A stretch of 64,000 bases of DNA from Hymenobacter guriensis (lineage in GTDB: Bacteria; Bacteroidota; Bacteroidia; Cytophagales; Hymenobacteraceae), in contig NZ_JADWYK010000003.1 in NCBI RefSeq assembly GCF_015773195.1, forward strand, positions 413,655-477,654, in the 5' to 3' direction. Position numbers and translations under genes: made by a program. Position 1 is the first letter of the stretch. Every line of letters starts with the position of its first letter. The notes below the pieces were generated by a model. It was not told the origin of the DNA and did no database searches. It was given only the letters and a program-made list of their open reading frames with translations. Positions 52,104-61,088 of this stretch are shown one piece after another.

Positions 52104-52142
52104 CAGCAACGGCTGCCCGAAGAGTTCGGGCAGCCGTTGCTG
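52104..52142. terminator. Perfect 18-bp-arm hairpin between convergent genes
   Basis: Arms 52104-52121 and 52125-52142 are exact inverted copies around a 3-bp loop. It lies between the small lipoprotein gene and the end of the btuG-like gene and would end transcription from both sides. Confidence 0.85.
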
Positions 52143-52163
52143 TGTTGGTACAGGAGGTATTTG

Positions 52164-53252
52164 TTAATAGAAAGCAAAGCCGTTGGGCAGAATACCTACC
52201 TCGGCCGAGTCGAGCGGAAGGCCGCCCGTCTGGTACGTGACCATGCGGCCCGGGCCGTTATAGGAAAGCGCCACACCGGTATAGATAACGTCACTGTCCG
52301 GGTCCACATCGAGGCCGTAGAAATTGCGCTTGAGGAATGGAGTAACAGGCAGACTGGCATCGGTGGGGGCCATGCGGAACACTCCTTCGGCAGTTTTCAG
52401 GTAGAATACAGTGCCCTTGGCATTGCGCCGGATGCGGCTGCCGTAGCCCGCCGTAAAGTTCAGGTCGCGGCGGCGCACCGTATAAGGAGCCGTGGGCGCA
52501 AAGTCACTCACGCTGCCTTTTGTGGAGTTGGCCGGGGTAGTATAGTCCGTATCGCCATTACTCAGTACCCACACGCGGCCATCGGAGCCCTGCACCAGAC
52601 TGGCGGGGTTGGCGCCCACCGTCAGGGTGGTTTCCACGGCGTCGGTGCTGGTATTGATGACGGTAACCGTATTATCGCCGGAGTTGGTCACGAACAAGTG
52701 GCCGTTCACGAGCAGCATTTCTTCCGGGAGCCGGCCCACAGCCACGGTTTTGGTTACCTTATTCGTTTTCAGATCAACCACCGCCACGCGGCCCGCTACC
52801 GCCGAAGGGTACGGCACCTGAATCCACTCGCTCACGTAGGCTTTGTCGGTGGAAGCGGCCACGAGGTAGCGGGGCTGGGAAAGTGTGGATTTGATGGTGT
52901 CTACGCTCTTGAAATCGGGCAGGGAGACGACTACAATCTTACTGTTGTTGTTGGCCACGATGTAGCCCCGGTCGCCCGCAATTGTCATCGACTGCGCCAC
53001 ATCGGCCAGCATCTCGCGGCCGTTGGCGGCCTTGAACACGTTGAGCGAGGTTATTTTGCCACTGACTTTGTCGTACAAACTCACGCTGCCGTTGGGCGTG
53101 CCGTAGGCGCCTTCGTTCACCACGTACACGTTGGTAAAACGACCTTCGGATACGGGGTCGGGTTCGTTGTCAGGGTCGCAAGCCGTGAAAAGCAGCAGGC
53201 TACCGAAGGCTAGGGCAGAGGCGCAGCGTTGTAGGAAAGAGGGCAAATGCAT
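52164..53252 (-). CDS. BtuG-like surface lipoprotein, DUF5074/YncE beta-propeller
   Basis: 362 residues. Lipoprotein signal ALAFGSLLLFTACDPD, then seven-bladed beta-propeller repeats (YVVNEGAYGTPNGSVSLYD, GYIVANNNSKIVVVSL, AYVSEWIQVPYPSAVAGRVAVVDL, LFVTNSGDNTVTVINTSTDAVETTLTVG). In Bacteroides the DUF5074 protein BtuG sits on the surface with BtuB and captures B12 tightly. Here the gene lies 45 bp after a BtuB-like receptor under a cobalamin riboswitch, so the same role is very likely. Exact ligand contacts cannot be judged from this sequence. Confidence 0.85.
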   Translation of the reverse strand: MHLPSFLQRCASALAFGSLLLFTACDPDNEPDPVSEGRFTNVYVVNEGAYGTPNGSVSLYDKVSGKITSLNVFKAANGREMLADVAQSMTIAGDRGYIVANNNSKIVVVSLPDFKSVDTIKSTLSQPRYLVAASTDKAYVSEWIQVPYPSAVAGRVAVVDLKTNKVTKTVAVGRLPEEMLLVNGHLFVTNSGDNTVTVINTSTDAVETTLTVGANPASLVQGSDGRVWVLSNGDTDYTTPANSTKGSVSDFAPTAPYTVRRRDLNFTAGYGSRIRRNAKGTVFYLKTAEGVFRMAPTDASLPVTPFLKRNFYGLDVDPDSDVIYTGVALSYNGPGRMVTYQTGGLPLDSAEVGILPNGFAFY

Positions 53253-53297
53253 GGTGAAAAAGAAAAATGAAAGATGAGTGACAGATAAAGAGTAACC

Positions 53298-55271
53298 CTA
53301 GCGCCACGCCACGCGCAAACTCAGTTGCGCGGAGCGCAGGGGCTGAGCCCGGTAGAGGTAGCTCTGGTAGGACTGATTGGTGAGGTTGCGGCCCTGGGCT
53401 AGCAGCGTAAGCGCCGCGCCGGCCGGGGCTTTCTGCCGCCACGTATAGCCCACGTAGGCATCGAGCAGGAGGTAGGAAGGCAGGAAGTTGGTGCCGGCAT
53501 CTTCCGTATAGCGGTAGCCCGTGAACGTGAGCGTGCTCCCGGCCTGCCAAGCGCGGTGGGTCCCATCCAGGCTCAGGGCAGCGCTATGGAGCGGCACGTA
53601 CACCAACTGCCGCCGCGTTGGCACGACGCTTTCTACCGCGTCGCGGGTTTTGAAGGCCCGGGTATAGGCATAGGCAGCCCGCGCCTGCATGGAGCTTACT
53701 TTATTGTGCCACCGCAGGCCCGAAGATGCTTCCAGTCCCTGGGTACGCACTTGCCGCAGGTTGCGTGGGCTCACAAAGCTCTGGCCCGGCTTCGGCCACC
53801 ACATCACCCAGTTATCAATCCACTGCTGATAACCTGTCAGCTCCGTCTGGAGCTTCAGCGCGGGATGCGCCGGGCCATGCCAGTTGTGCGTAAGGCCTGT
53901 CTCGTAGCCCTGGCTGGTTTCGGGCTGCAGGTTTGGGTCGCCGCCGGGCTGGTAGTACCGCTCATTGAGGGTGGGGGCGCGGTAGCCACGGGCCGCGCTG
54001 GCTTTCAGCAGCAATTCGTGTTGGGCGGTAGCCAGCGCCTGCCACTCTGCGCCCAGTACCGGCGTGAAGGGCGGCCGGCGCCCCGGCAGCACCGCCTGCC
54101 GCAGCGTGGCCGACAAGCGCAAACGGGCCGTGGGGTCGTAGCGGAGCAAGGCAAAGCCGGCAAAGCGGTTTTCACTCACAAAGCCGCCATAATCCGTCAT
54201 GCGCACGGCAAAATGCTGGGCTTCGGCTCCCACGCGCAAGCTGGTGGCCTGACTGAAGCGCACCGTGTGGCTAACCTGGGCCTGGGTAGTTTGCACCCGG
54301 GAGTTACTTTGAAACGTGTTGGTGCGGTAGTTCAGAATATCCTCAAACCACGCCACCCGCACGCTCGACTCGTGGCGGGCCGTGGTGTGCTCGTAGCCCA
54401 GCAGCAGGCGGCTGTTTTGGTCGAGCTGGCGGGCGTTATCGTTCTGGGTGCCAATGGCGGGCTGAATGTGGCGGTCGGCCTTGGTGAGCCACGCGGCGGC
54501 CTGTATTTGTCCGGCTTTGCCCACGCGCCAGGCAATATCCTGAGCCAGGCTGCCTTGCCAGAAGGCCGCGTTGGTTTGGCGCAGGCGGGCGCCACCAGGC
54601 TCATCGTAGGGAAAATCGTTGGTAGCGGTGCGGTACGTGGCGCTGGTGCGCAACGCCAGGCGCGTGTTGCTGAACCCGGCTTCCACACTGCCCGCCCGCA
54701 AACCAAAGCTGCCTGCATCGGCCTGCGCCGCGCCCCGCAGCCCCTGCGCCCACCGCACCGGCGACGACAGCAGCACGGTGCCGCCAATGGCGCCGGAGCC
54801 GTAGAGGGCGCTGGCCGGGCCGGGCTGCACTTCCACCTGCGTAGCCCCACTCACCGGCAGCAGCGCAAAGTCGTTCTGGCCCAGCGTGGGCAGCATCACG
54901 TTGAAGCCATTCCAGAGCACGGCCGTATGCTGGGCTGAGGTGCCCCGCATGGTAATGGAGCTGAGCTGACCGGGGCCGTAATTCTTTAGATACAGTGGGG
55001 TACGGGCCGCCAGCGCATCGGCCAGGGTGGCGGTACGATAGGAAGCCAGCGCAGCCGAATCCAGGGTGAGGACGCGGGTGCCTACGGCAAAGCGGCGGGG
55101 CCGCTCCACCTCCACCCGCACCGCTGGTAACACCCGCACCGAATCGATGAAAGCTGCCTGCTGTGCCAGCGCCGCCTGAGCGGGCCCGAGTAGGCCCAGC
55201 ATTAGAAATGTCAACCGATATTTTTCAACCAGACCAAGACCAATGGTCCAGCTGCTACGCGCACAATCCAT
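53298..55271 (-). CDS. btuB: BtuB-like TonB-dependent vitamin B12 receptor
   Basis: 657-residue outer-membrane receptor. Signal peptide within the first 38 residues (TFLMLGLLGPAQAALAQQ), a plug domain (about 55-170: ADALAARTPLYLKNYGPGQLSSITMRGTSAQHTAVLWNGF, VEVQPGPASALYGSGAIGGTVLLSS) and a 22-strand barrel ending in LRSAQLSLRVAWR. The cobalamin riboswitch upstream gives strong evidence for cobalamin or a related corrinoid as substrate. I use ATG 55271; a shorter start at ATG 55202 would give a minimal signal peptide. TonB, the ABC importer BtuCDF and cobalamin-processing genes are not in the window. Confidence 0.9.
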   Translation of the reverse strand: MDCARSSWTIGLGLVEKYRLTFLMLGLLGPAQAALAQQAAFIDSVRVLPAVRVEVERPRRFAVGTRVLTLDSAALASYRTATLADALAARTPLYLKNYGPGQLSSITMRGTSAQHTAVLWNGFNVMLPTLGQNDFALLPVSGATQVEVQPGPASALYGSGAIGGTVLLSSPVRWAQGLRGAAQADAGSFGLRAGSVEAGFSNTRLALRTSATYRTATNDFPYDEPGGARLRQTNAAFWQGSLAQDIAWRVGKAGQIQAAAWLTKADRHIQPAIGTQNDNARQLDQNSRLLLGYEHTTARHESSVRVAWFEDILNYRTNTFQSNSRVQTTQAQVSHTVRFSQATSLRVGAEAQHFAVRMTDYGGFVSENRFAGFALLRYDPTARLRLSATLRQAVLPGRRPPFTPVLGAEWQALATAQHELLLKASAARGYRAPTLNERYYQPGGDPNLQPETSQGYETGLTHNWHGPAHPALKLQTELTGYQQWIDNWVMWWPKPGQSFVSPRNLRQVRTQGLEASSGLRWHNKVSSMQARAAYAYTRAFKTRDAVESVVPTRRQLVYVPLHSAALSLDGTHRAWQAGSTLTFTGYRYTEDAGTNFLPSYLLLDAYVGYTWRQKAPAGAALTLLAQGRNLTNQSYQSYLYRAQPLRSAQLSLRVAWR

Positions 55272-55426
55272 CCGAACTAAATTTCCATAGGAAAATTCAG
55301 TTCAAAACTCCGGCAGTTGGCAGCCAGAGCTGCAAACCTCCAAAGCCGAGGCCGAAAACAGGGAAACCGGCCACCGAAGCGGCCACTGCATTCATTCTCC
55401 GTCCGTCCTCCGCGGGCGCTGAACAG

Positions 55427-55628
55427 GGTACTGTAGCGGCAGGTCTCCTGGCTTGCTTCCGGCGCGCCGCCTTCCCATTTCTCTGGCCGCAGTAAGTAGC
55501 GGTTATCGAAACAGTGGCAGCAGAGGCGCGCCAAACTCATGAAGCGTACAGTTGCGGGGACAGCTCCGGAATTGAACCGGATTCCCTTTTCAGCCTCGCT
55601 CCGCAATTGGAGTCCGGCCACCGTTACG
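55427..55628 (-). promoter_or_regulatory. Cobalamin riboswitch
   Basis: On the minus strand the leader has the family hallmarks: an upstream GAATCCGGTTCAATTCCGG stem-loop, GAGCTGTCCCCGCAACTGTA, and the B12 box GCAAGCCAGGAGACCTGCC near 55438-55456. It precedes the btuB-like gene, whose translation or transcription it should shut down when B12 is plentiful. The start is set by a promoter -7 box at 55632-55639. Confidence 0.93.
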
Positions 55629-55631
55629 GGG

Positions 55632-55639
55632 CAAAGATA
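55632..55639 (-). promoter_or_regulatory. -7 box of the riboswitch-btuB transcript
   Basis: TATCTTTG on the minus strand, immediately upstream of the riboswitch 5' end. Confidence 0.6.
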
Positions 55640-55693
55640 CGCGTCCTTCCCGAATGATAGCAGCCCAAGTGCTGGCTATGCGTATACCAAGGC

Positions 55694-56293
55694 ATGATTC
55701 TGCCTTTATCATATTATCAGCAGCCCGACGTGGTAGCCCTGGCCCGGGATATGCTCGGTAAATACTTGTTCACCTGTTTCGACGGACAGCTTACGGGTGG
55801 GCGCATTGTGGAAACGGAAGCCTACGCGCACATCGGCGACCAGGCCTGCCACTCGCACCTGGGGCGGTTCACGGCGCGCACGCGCATCATGTACGAGGCC
55901 GGGGGCGTGACGTATGCCTACCTGATTTACGGCCGCTACACGTTGGTCAACGTCATCACCAACGAAGCTGGTAAGGCCGATGCCGTTCTGATTAGGGGGC
56001 TGGAACCGACGCACGGCATAGCGGAAATGCAGCTTCGCCGGGGCCTCACGCAGGTGCAGCGTAACCTCACCGGTGGCCCCGGTTTACTCACTCAGGCCCT
56101 GGGCATCAGCACCAGGAGCTACGGCACGCCACTCACCGGCCCCGAAATCTGGCTGGAGGACCGTAACGAGCCGGTGCCTGCCGACCAGGTTATAGCATCG
56201 CCCCGCGTTGGCATCGACTACGCCGGGGATGATGCCGCCCTTCCCTGGCGTTTTCGCCTGCGCGGCAGCCCCTGGACGAGCCCGGCGAAGTAG
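55694..56293 (+). CDS. DNA-3-methyladenine glycosylase (AAG/MPG family)
   Basis: 199-residue base-excision repair enzyme that removes 3-methyladenine and other alkylated purines. Family marks: LARDMLGKYL at the N-terminus, GGRIVETEAY with catalytic Glu42, and HSHLGRFTARTRIMYEAGGVTYAYLIYG. The segment after it reads YGRYTLVNVITN, where family members usually have His and Cys (YGMHxCxNV); the active-site water ligand may therefore differ. It stands alone on the plus strand, divergent from btuB. The start ATG 55694 gives a typical N-terminus. Confidence 0.88.
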   Translation: MILPLSYYQQPDVVALARDMLGKYLFTCFDGQLTGGRIVETEAYAHIGDQACHSHLGRFTARTRIMYEAGGVTYAYLIYGRYTLVNVITNEAGKADAVLIRGLEPTHGIAEMQLRRGLTQVQRNLTGGPGLLTQALGISTRSYGTPLTGPEIWLEDRNEPVPADQVIASPRVGIDYAGDDAALPWRFRLRGSPWTSPAK

Positions 56294-56374
56294 TGAAGCA
56301 GTGAAAGGGTGAGTTTGACGTGCCGCTGGTGCGGTCTGCGCAAGAAGTCCGATCAGACCGTCAGTCGCACTATT

Positions 56375-57583
56375 TCACAGCTTCTCACATACCAGCACCA
56401 TCAGCCGGCCTTCCAGATTAGTCGTGGCGAACAGGTATAGGTCCCCGCCTTCGCGGATGCCGGTACGGTAGCGGAAATCAGCCACCGAATCGGGGAAGTT
56501 GCGGGTCGTGACGTGGGCGCGGGCCTCGGGGCCGAGGTGGGCTTTCAGCGCCACGCCATCGTATTTCTCCACGGCCCGGATGCGGAAAATGCGTCCTGGA
56601 AACTCAGAACGCAATGTATCGGAGGTATACAGGTGGCTGTGCTGATGCAGCTTCAGCAGCTCGAAAGCCGTGCCGATACTGCGGAAACCACCGGCTTTGA
56701 GAATAGCGCTGTTGGGCTCATAGAGGTACTGCTGCGGCTCGGCATAGCGCGGAATAGCGCGGGCTTCACGGGCCCGGTTCAGGCGGAATTCCTGTTGCGT
56801 ACCGTCACGCCGCAGGTTTACTGTCAGCCGCTCCGGGTCAATAGCTGCTTCCTGACCCAACTCGTACAGTACTTCCTTGCATTCGTTGTCTACAGCCACC
56901 ACCCACAGTCGCCGCACGTGGCCCAGCTCTTGCACCGCCAGCTCAATATCGAGCATGGGCGAAGTTTTCAGCAGCACCCGCTCGCTTTTGTGTAGCAGCA
57001 GAGGCAGCAGCTTCACTACGTCGGGCTCACAGTCCTGCAGCCGGTAAATCTTGCGCGCGGCCGTGTCACGCCGGGCCGGGTCGAGGTACAGCCAGTCGAA
57101 GGCGAGTTCGGTATTTCTCAGGAAGCTCACAGCGTCGGCGGCGTGCACGTGCACGTTCCCGATTTGCAGCTGACGCAGGTTATATTCTACCACGGTCGCC
57201 AATGAAGCATTGCGCTCCACGTAGTGCACGTCGGCTACCTGCCGGGCAAAATGACTGGCATCCACTCCAAAGCCGCCCGTCAGGTCCGCCAGCCGCGCAC
57301 CGCTCACCAACGAGGCCTTGAACGCTGCCGTGCGGTCGGAAGAAGCCTGTTCTACCGATAAGGCAGCGGGGAAGATCAGCTTGGTGTCATCGGCCCAGGC
57401 AGGCAATTTAGTGCGGGCTTTCTGACGGGCCTGAATCTGGCGTACCAGCTCCGGCACGGGTAGGCTCGGGTGGCGCCGGGCCTGCAGGGCCAGCTTGGCC
57501 GGGTCATCGTGCAGGTGCTGCGCAATGTAGGTGCGGGCCGCGTCCGAAAGGCCCGCAAAATCGGGTTGAATATCCACAGGCAA
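56375..57583 (-). CDS. THUMP-like-domain SAM methyltransferase
   Basis: 402 residues, cytoplasmic. A helical N-terminal part precedes a class I SAM-dependent methyltransferase core: the SAM-binding motif ADLTGGFGVDAS (about 99-110), acidic DVHYVERN, and the motif WLYLDPARRD (about 165-173). The C-terminal part about 300-400 matches the THUMP-like domain described in Bacteroidota relatives. The substrate is probably RNA, but the target is unknown. It shares the terminator region with the next gene upstream. Confidence 0.85.
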   Translation of the reverse strand: MPVDIQPDFAGLSDAARTYIAQHLHDDPAKLALQARRHPSLPVPELVRQIQARQKARTKLPAWADDTKLIFPAALSVEQASSDRTAAFKASLVSGARLADLTGGFGVDASHFARQVADVHYVERNASLATVVEYNLRQLQIGNVHVHAADAVSFLRNTELAFDWLYLDPARRDTAARKIYRLQDCEPDVVKLLPLLLHKSERVLLKTSPMLDIELAVQELGHVRRLWVVAVDNECKEVLYELGQEAAIDPERLTVNLRRDGTQQEFRLNRAREARAIPRYAEPQQYLYEPNSAILKAGGFRSIGTAFELLKLHQHSHLYTSDTLRSEFPGRIFRIRAVEKYDGVALKAHLGPEARAHVTTRNFPDSVADFRYRTGIREGGDLYLFATTNLEGRLMVLVCEKL

Positions 57584-57590
57584 AGAAAAA

Positions 57591-57611
57591 GCCCACCCGG
57601 CTGGGGTGGGC
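57591..57611 (-). terminator. Intrinsic terminator
   Basis: GCCCACCC (57591-57598) pairs with GGGTGGGC (57604-57611); on the minus strand the hairpin is followed by a T-rich run (57581-57590), ending transcription of the gene at 57660-58250. Confidence 0.75.
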
Positions 57612-57659
57612 GCCAGACCAGGCTTCCCGTTAAGACGGAAAACCCAGCCGCAAGTTACG

Positions 57660-58250
57660 TTAGCGGAGCGACCAAGTTAGCAGCAGCTGGGGTTTTCCGC
57701 TGAAAGTTGCCACGCCTACGTTGGTGGGCTGCATGCGCTGCCAGGCCCCGGCACGGGCGGCCGGCATAGCAGCATTCTGCGCCTCCACCGCCCGGCGGAA
57801 ATGCCAGTTGGTGTTGCGGTTGATAAGAACGTTGGCCAGCAGGCTCACGGCTGCCACGCCCAGAGCACCCTTCTGCGCACTGTTGAAGTACTGCCGCTCG
57901 TCCCGGGCCAGCACCTGTTGGCTGTAGAAGCCCAGCGCCCCCAGAAAAACCGCCCGCTCACCCAGGTGCATCCACTTCTGCCGACGGTAGTCATTCAGGT
58001 GCTCCAGGGCCTGGGCGTTACCGGCCACGTAGGGGCGCAGATGCTGCCCAAAGAAGCCGGCATTCAGATAGTCTTTTTCACCTTCGGGCTGAAAAAAGAA
58101 ATTCTTCTGTGAACCATTGTAGCTGCGTTCCTGATCTTCGGGGCTCAGCTGAATGGTGGTCGACTGGGCCCGCAGGCCGGAAGCCGAGACTACCAATACA
58201 AGCAGGAAAACTGTGAGAAAGCGCAAGGTGTTTTTGGTCGTGGTGTGCAT
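57660..58250 (-). CDS. Exported protein of unknown function
   Basis: 196 residues with an N-terminal signal peptide (FLTVFLLVLVVSASGLRAQ). One or two weak hydrophobic segments (ERAVFLGALGFYS, GALGVAAVSLLANVLI) may be membrane helices. No family was recognised; similar proteins are common in Bacteroidota. Expression ends at the terminator 57591-57611. Confidence 0.6.
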   Translation of the reverse strand: MHTTTKNTLRFLTVFLLVLVVSASGLRAQSTTIQLSPEDQERSYNGSQKNFFFQPEGEKDYLNAGFFGQHLRPYVAGNAQALEHLNDYRRQKWMHLGERAVFLGALGFYSQQVLARDERQYFNSAQKGALGVAAVSLLANVLINRNTNWHFRRAVEAQNAAMPAARAGAWQRMQPTNVGVATFSGKPQLLLTWSLR

Positions 58251-58565
58251 AGTACAAATTTAAGAATAAGCGCGTTACTATGTGCATTCTAACGGCTTAA
58301 AAATCTTTGTTGCGGGGCCAACAGAGCTGCCCTAACGAACGTTCACTCAGTGCTATACAAAATTAATTATATATAATTAAACTTATTTGATTATCAATTG
58401 CACTTAATCTGCAAATACAATTCTGGCAGTAAAGCAGGTTGAACGAACTTATAAAGTATAGCTACTTAACGCTCATTATTTACCGTTTAGTATAATGCCA
58501 CGCCAATAGATTACCAGACAAAGCAAAGAAACAATATTTTGGCCACATCAGCCGCCGTTAAAAGG
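58251..58565. other. AT-rich divergent gap upstream of ahcY
   Basis: About 315 bp, strongly AT-rich, with no supported gene. It separates the exported protein gene (minus strand) from the ahcY promoter at 58566. Confidence 0.5.
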
Positions 58566-58595
58566 TTTGACTCCCTAACAAATTGGCTACCTTTG
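58566..58595 (+). promoter_or_regulatory. Promoter of adenosylhomocysteinase
   Basis: TTTG (58566-58569), 18 bp, TACCTTTG (58588-58595): the best match in the window to the Bacteroidota sigma-A consensus. The ATG follows 28 bp later. Confidence 0.8.
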
Positions 58596-58623
58596 CTGTT
58601 GATTCGCAAATTCTTTCTGCATC

Positions 58624-59943
58624 ATGGTGGATACCAAGACCACGGCTTACGTTCCGTACAAAGTAAAAGACATGTCACTGGCCGAGTGGGGCCGCAAGGA
58701 AATTCGTTTGGCCGAAGCTGAAATGCCAGGTCTGATGGCCCTGCGCACGGAGTACGGCGCCAGCAAGCCGTTGGCCGGAGCCCGCATCGCCGGTTGCCTG
58801 CACATGACCATCCAGACGGCGGTGCTCATCGAAACGCTCAAAGAGCTGGGCGCTGAGGTTACTTGGTCGTCCTGCAATATCTTCTCCACCCAGGACCACG
58901 CCGCCGCTGCTATTGCCGCCGCCGGCATTCCGGTGTATGCCTGGAAAGGCATGAGTGAGGAAGAGTTCAACTGGTGCATTGAGCAGACGCTGTGGTTTGG
59001 TGAGGAGCGTCAGCCCCTGAATATGATTCTGGACGATGGTGGCGACCTGACCAACATGGTGCTGAATGAGTATCCGGAGCTGGCTGCTGGCATCAAAGGC
59101 ATCTCGGAAGAAACCACTACGGGCGTGCTGCGCCTGATGGACCGCGTGAAAGCCGGTACGCTGCCCATGCCTGCCTTCAATATCAACGACTCGGTTACCA
59201 AATCGAAGTTTGATAATAAATACGGCTGCAAAGAGTCAGCGGTGGATGCCATCCGCCGGGCTACCGACGTGATGATGGCCGGCAAAATTGCCGTGGTAGC
59301 CGGCTACGGCGACGTAGGAAAAGGTACGGCTGCTTCGCTGCGCGGCGCCGGTGCCCGCGTTATCGTCACGGAAATTGACCCCATCTGCGCCCTGCAGGCT
59401 GCTATGGACGGCTACGCGGTCAAGAAGATGGAAAACGCCATCAAGGAGGCTGATATCGTGGTAACTGCCACCGGCAACTGTGACATCATCACCGAGCAGC
59501 ACTTCCGTGCCCTCAAGGACAAAGCCATTGTCTGCAACATCGGTCACTTCGACGATGAAATTGATATGGCGTGGCTCAATAAAAACTATGGCCATACCAA
59601 GGACACCGTGAAGCCGCAGGTAGACCTGTATACCATCGACGGCAAAGAGGTGATTATCCTCGCCGAAGGTCGCCTCGTGAACCTGGGCTGCGCTACCGGC
59701 CACCCCTCGTTCGTAATGTCGAACTCCTTCACCAACCAGACGCTGGCGCAGCTGGAGCTGTGGCAAAACGCCGCCGCTTACGAAAACAAAGTGTACACGC
59801 TGCCCAAGCACCTTGATGAGAAGGTAGCCCGCCTGCACCTCGCCAAGATTGGCGTGGAGCTGGACGAACTGAAGCCCAAGCAGGCCAGCTACATTGGGGT
59901 AGATGTACAGGGCCCGTTCAAGTCGGATCTGTACCGTTACTAA
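58624..59943 (+). CDS. ahcY: Adenosylhomocysteinase
   Basis: 439-residue cytoplasmic enzyme that hydrolyses S-adenosylhomocysteine to adenosine and homocysteine, keeping methylation reactions going. Length and order are those of the NAD-dependent family: substrate domain ([58 protein letters not shown]), cofactor domain with [15 protein letters not shown], and the C-terminal [32 protein letters not shown] and ending FKSDLYRY. It follows its own promoter and ends at a perfect hairpin. Confidence 0.98.
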   Translation: MVDTKTTAYVPYKVKDMSLAEWGRKEIRLAEAEMPGLMALRTEYGASKPLAGARIAGCLHMTIQTAVLIETLKELGAEVTWSSCNIFSTQDHAAAAIAAAGIPVYAWKGMSEEEFNWCIEQTLWFGEERQPLNMILDDGGDLTNMVLNEYPELAAGIKGISEETTTGVLRLMDRVKAGTLPMPAFNINDSVTKSKFDNKYGCKESAVDAIRRATDVMMAGKIAVVAGYGDVGKGTAASLRGAGARVIVTEIDPICALQAAMDGYAVKKMENAIKEADIVVTATGNCDIITEQHFRALKDKAIVCNIGHFDDEIDMAWLNKNYGHTKDTVKPQVDLYTIDGKEVIILAEGRLVNLGCATGHPSFVMSNSFTNQTLAQLELWQNAAAYENKVYTLPKHLDEKVARLHLAKIGVELDELKPKQASYIGVDVQGPFKSDLYRY

Positions 59944-59959
59944 GCTAGTATAATCGCAA

Positions 59960-59995
59960 CAAGTGGTGGCCTGAGCTGTCTCAGGCCACCACTTG
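59960..59995 (+). terminator. Terminator after ahcY
   Basis: 16-bp arms CAAGTGGTGGCCTGAG (59960-59975) and its exact mirror (59980-59995) around a 4-bp loop. Confidence 0.85.
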
Positions 59996-60154
59996 TCGGT
60001 TATGGGGTATATGCAAAGACTAAGGGGCTTTGGCGGGAATATTGCTTGGCAAATCTTCTGGCCCTATGTACAAGGTATTGTAGGCTGATAGCTGAAAATT
60101 TCGTTGGGCAAGCATCCAGAAGGTTTTGGTTTAAATTTTGTGTATTTTTTGGTA

Positions 60155-61084
60155 ATGAAAATCAAAAATTTTCTCTTTCACCGGGTAAATCCGGTACGTG
60201 ACTCGCTGTGGGACCCCATGGACGTAGCGTTGTTCGATAAAACAATTAAATATATAACAGATAAATATTCTGTTCGCACTATCGAAGATGTAGTTGTGAA
60301 TGGCTATGGGCAAAAAGGTAAGAAGCCCATTGCAACTATATCATTTGATGACGGATATAAAGATAATATCGAATATGCAGCACCTATACTGACAAAATAT
60401 AGCTGCCCGGCTTCTTTCTATGTAGTAACATCATCTATCGACAATAATTATCCTACCTGGACTTATGTGTTGGAATACTTATTTCAACATACCAACAAGC
60501 TTACGATAAACCTGGAACACGCCGCGCTGCCGCGGGGTATGTGGGTGTCTAAGTGGGCCAATAAAGCAGAGCGCGTAAGCTACGTAAAGAAGCTGAAGCC
60601 ATTTCTGAAGAAATTAACTCATGTGCAGCGTGAGGAAATACTCTCTGTTATTGAGGGGAGTTTCAATGATGTAGAAATTCCACAGCTTATGATGAATTGG
60701 GATGATATCCGGCAGTTACAAGCTGCTGGCTTCGTAATTGGTTCGCATTCCCATACGCATCCTATGTTGGGTACTATCGCAGATCGCACGATAGTAGAAA
60801 ATGAGCTTGAGGTATCTGCTGGTAAAATTCAAAAGGCGGTAGGTGAATTTCCACTTACCATCAGCTACCCTATTGGTAGTTATACACAGGAAACAATCGA
60901 GTTAAGCAAAAAAGCTGGTTATAAGCTGGGTTTGGCAGTTCATCAGAAGTTTTATGATACGAACAAGGATGATATATTTGCTATTCCAAGGACTGAACTA
61001 TATAATGAAAGCTGGCTGAAAACCCTTAGTCGTATTAATGGCAGCCTGGAGTTGGTAAAAAGCCTTACTAAAATGTTAAGATAA
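60155..61084 (+). CDS. Polysaccharide deacetylase (NodB-type)
   Basis: 309 residues from ATG 60155. NodB-fold motifs: TISFDDGYKDNIEYA (Asp65, Asp66) and GSHSHTHPMLG (metal-binding His198 and His202). No signal peptide, so it acts on a cytoplasmic, perhaps nucleotide- or lipid-linked, amino sugar. AT-rich relative to flanks (many AAA, AAT, TAT codons), suggesting transfer. The formyltransferase gene starts 5 bp after it. The two could remove an acetyl group and then add a formyl group on one sugar nitrogen. The downstream partner gene makes an LPS- or capsule-modifying function most likely, but the substrate is unknown. Confidence 0.85.
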   Translation: MKIKNFLFHRVNPVRDSLWDPMDVALFDKTIKYITDKYSVRTIEDVVVNGYGQKGKKPIATISFDDGYKDNIEYAAPILTKYSCPASFYVVTSSIDNNYPTWTYVLEYLFQHTNKLTINLEHAALPRGMWVSKWANKAERVSYVKKLKPFLKKLTHVQREEILSVIEGSFNDVEIPQLMMNWDDIRQLQAAGFVIGSHSHTHPMLGTIADRTIVENELEVSAGKIQKAVGEFPLTISYPIGSYTQETIELSKKAGYKLGLAVHQKFYDTNKDDIFAIPRTELYNESWLKTLSRINGSLELVKSLTKMLR

Positions 61085-61088
61085 GCTC

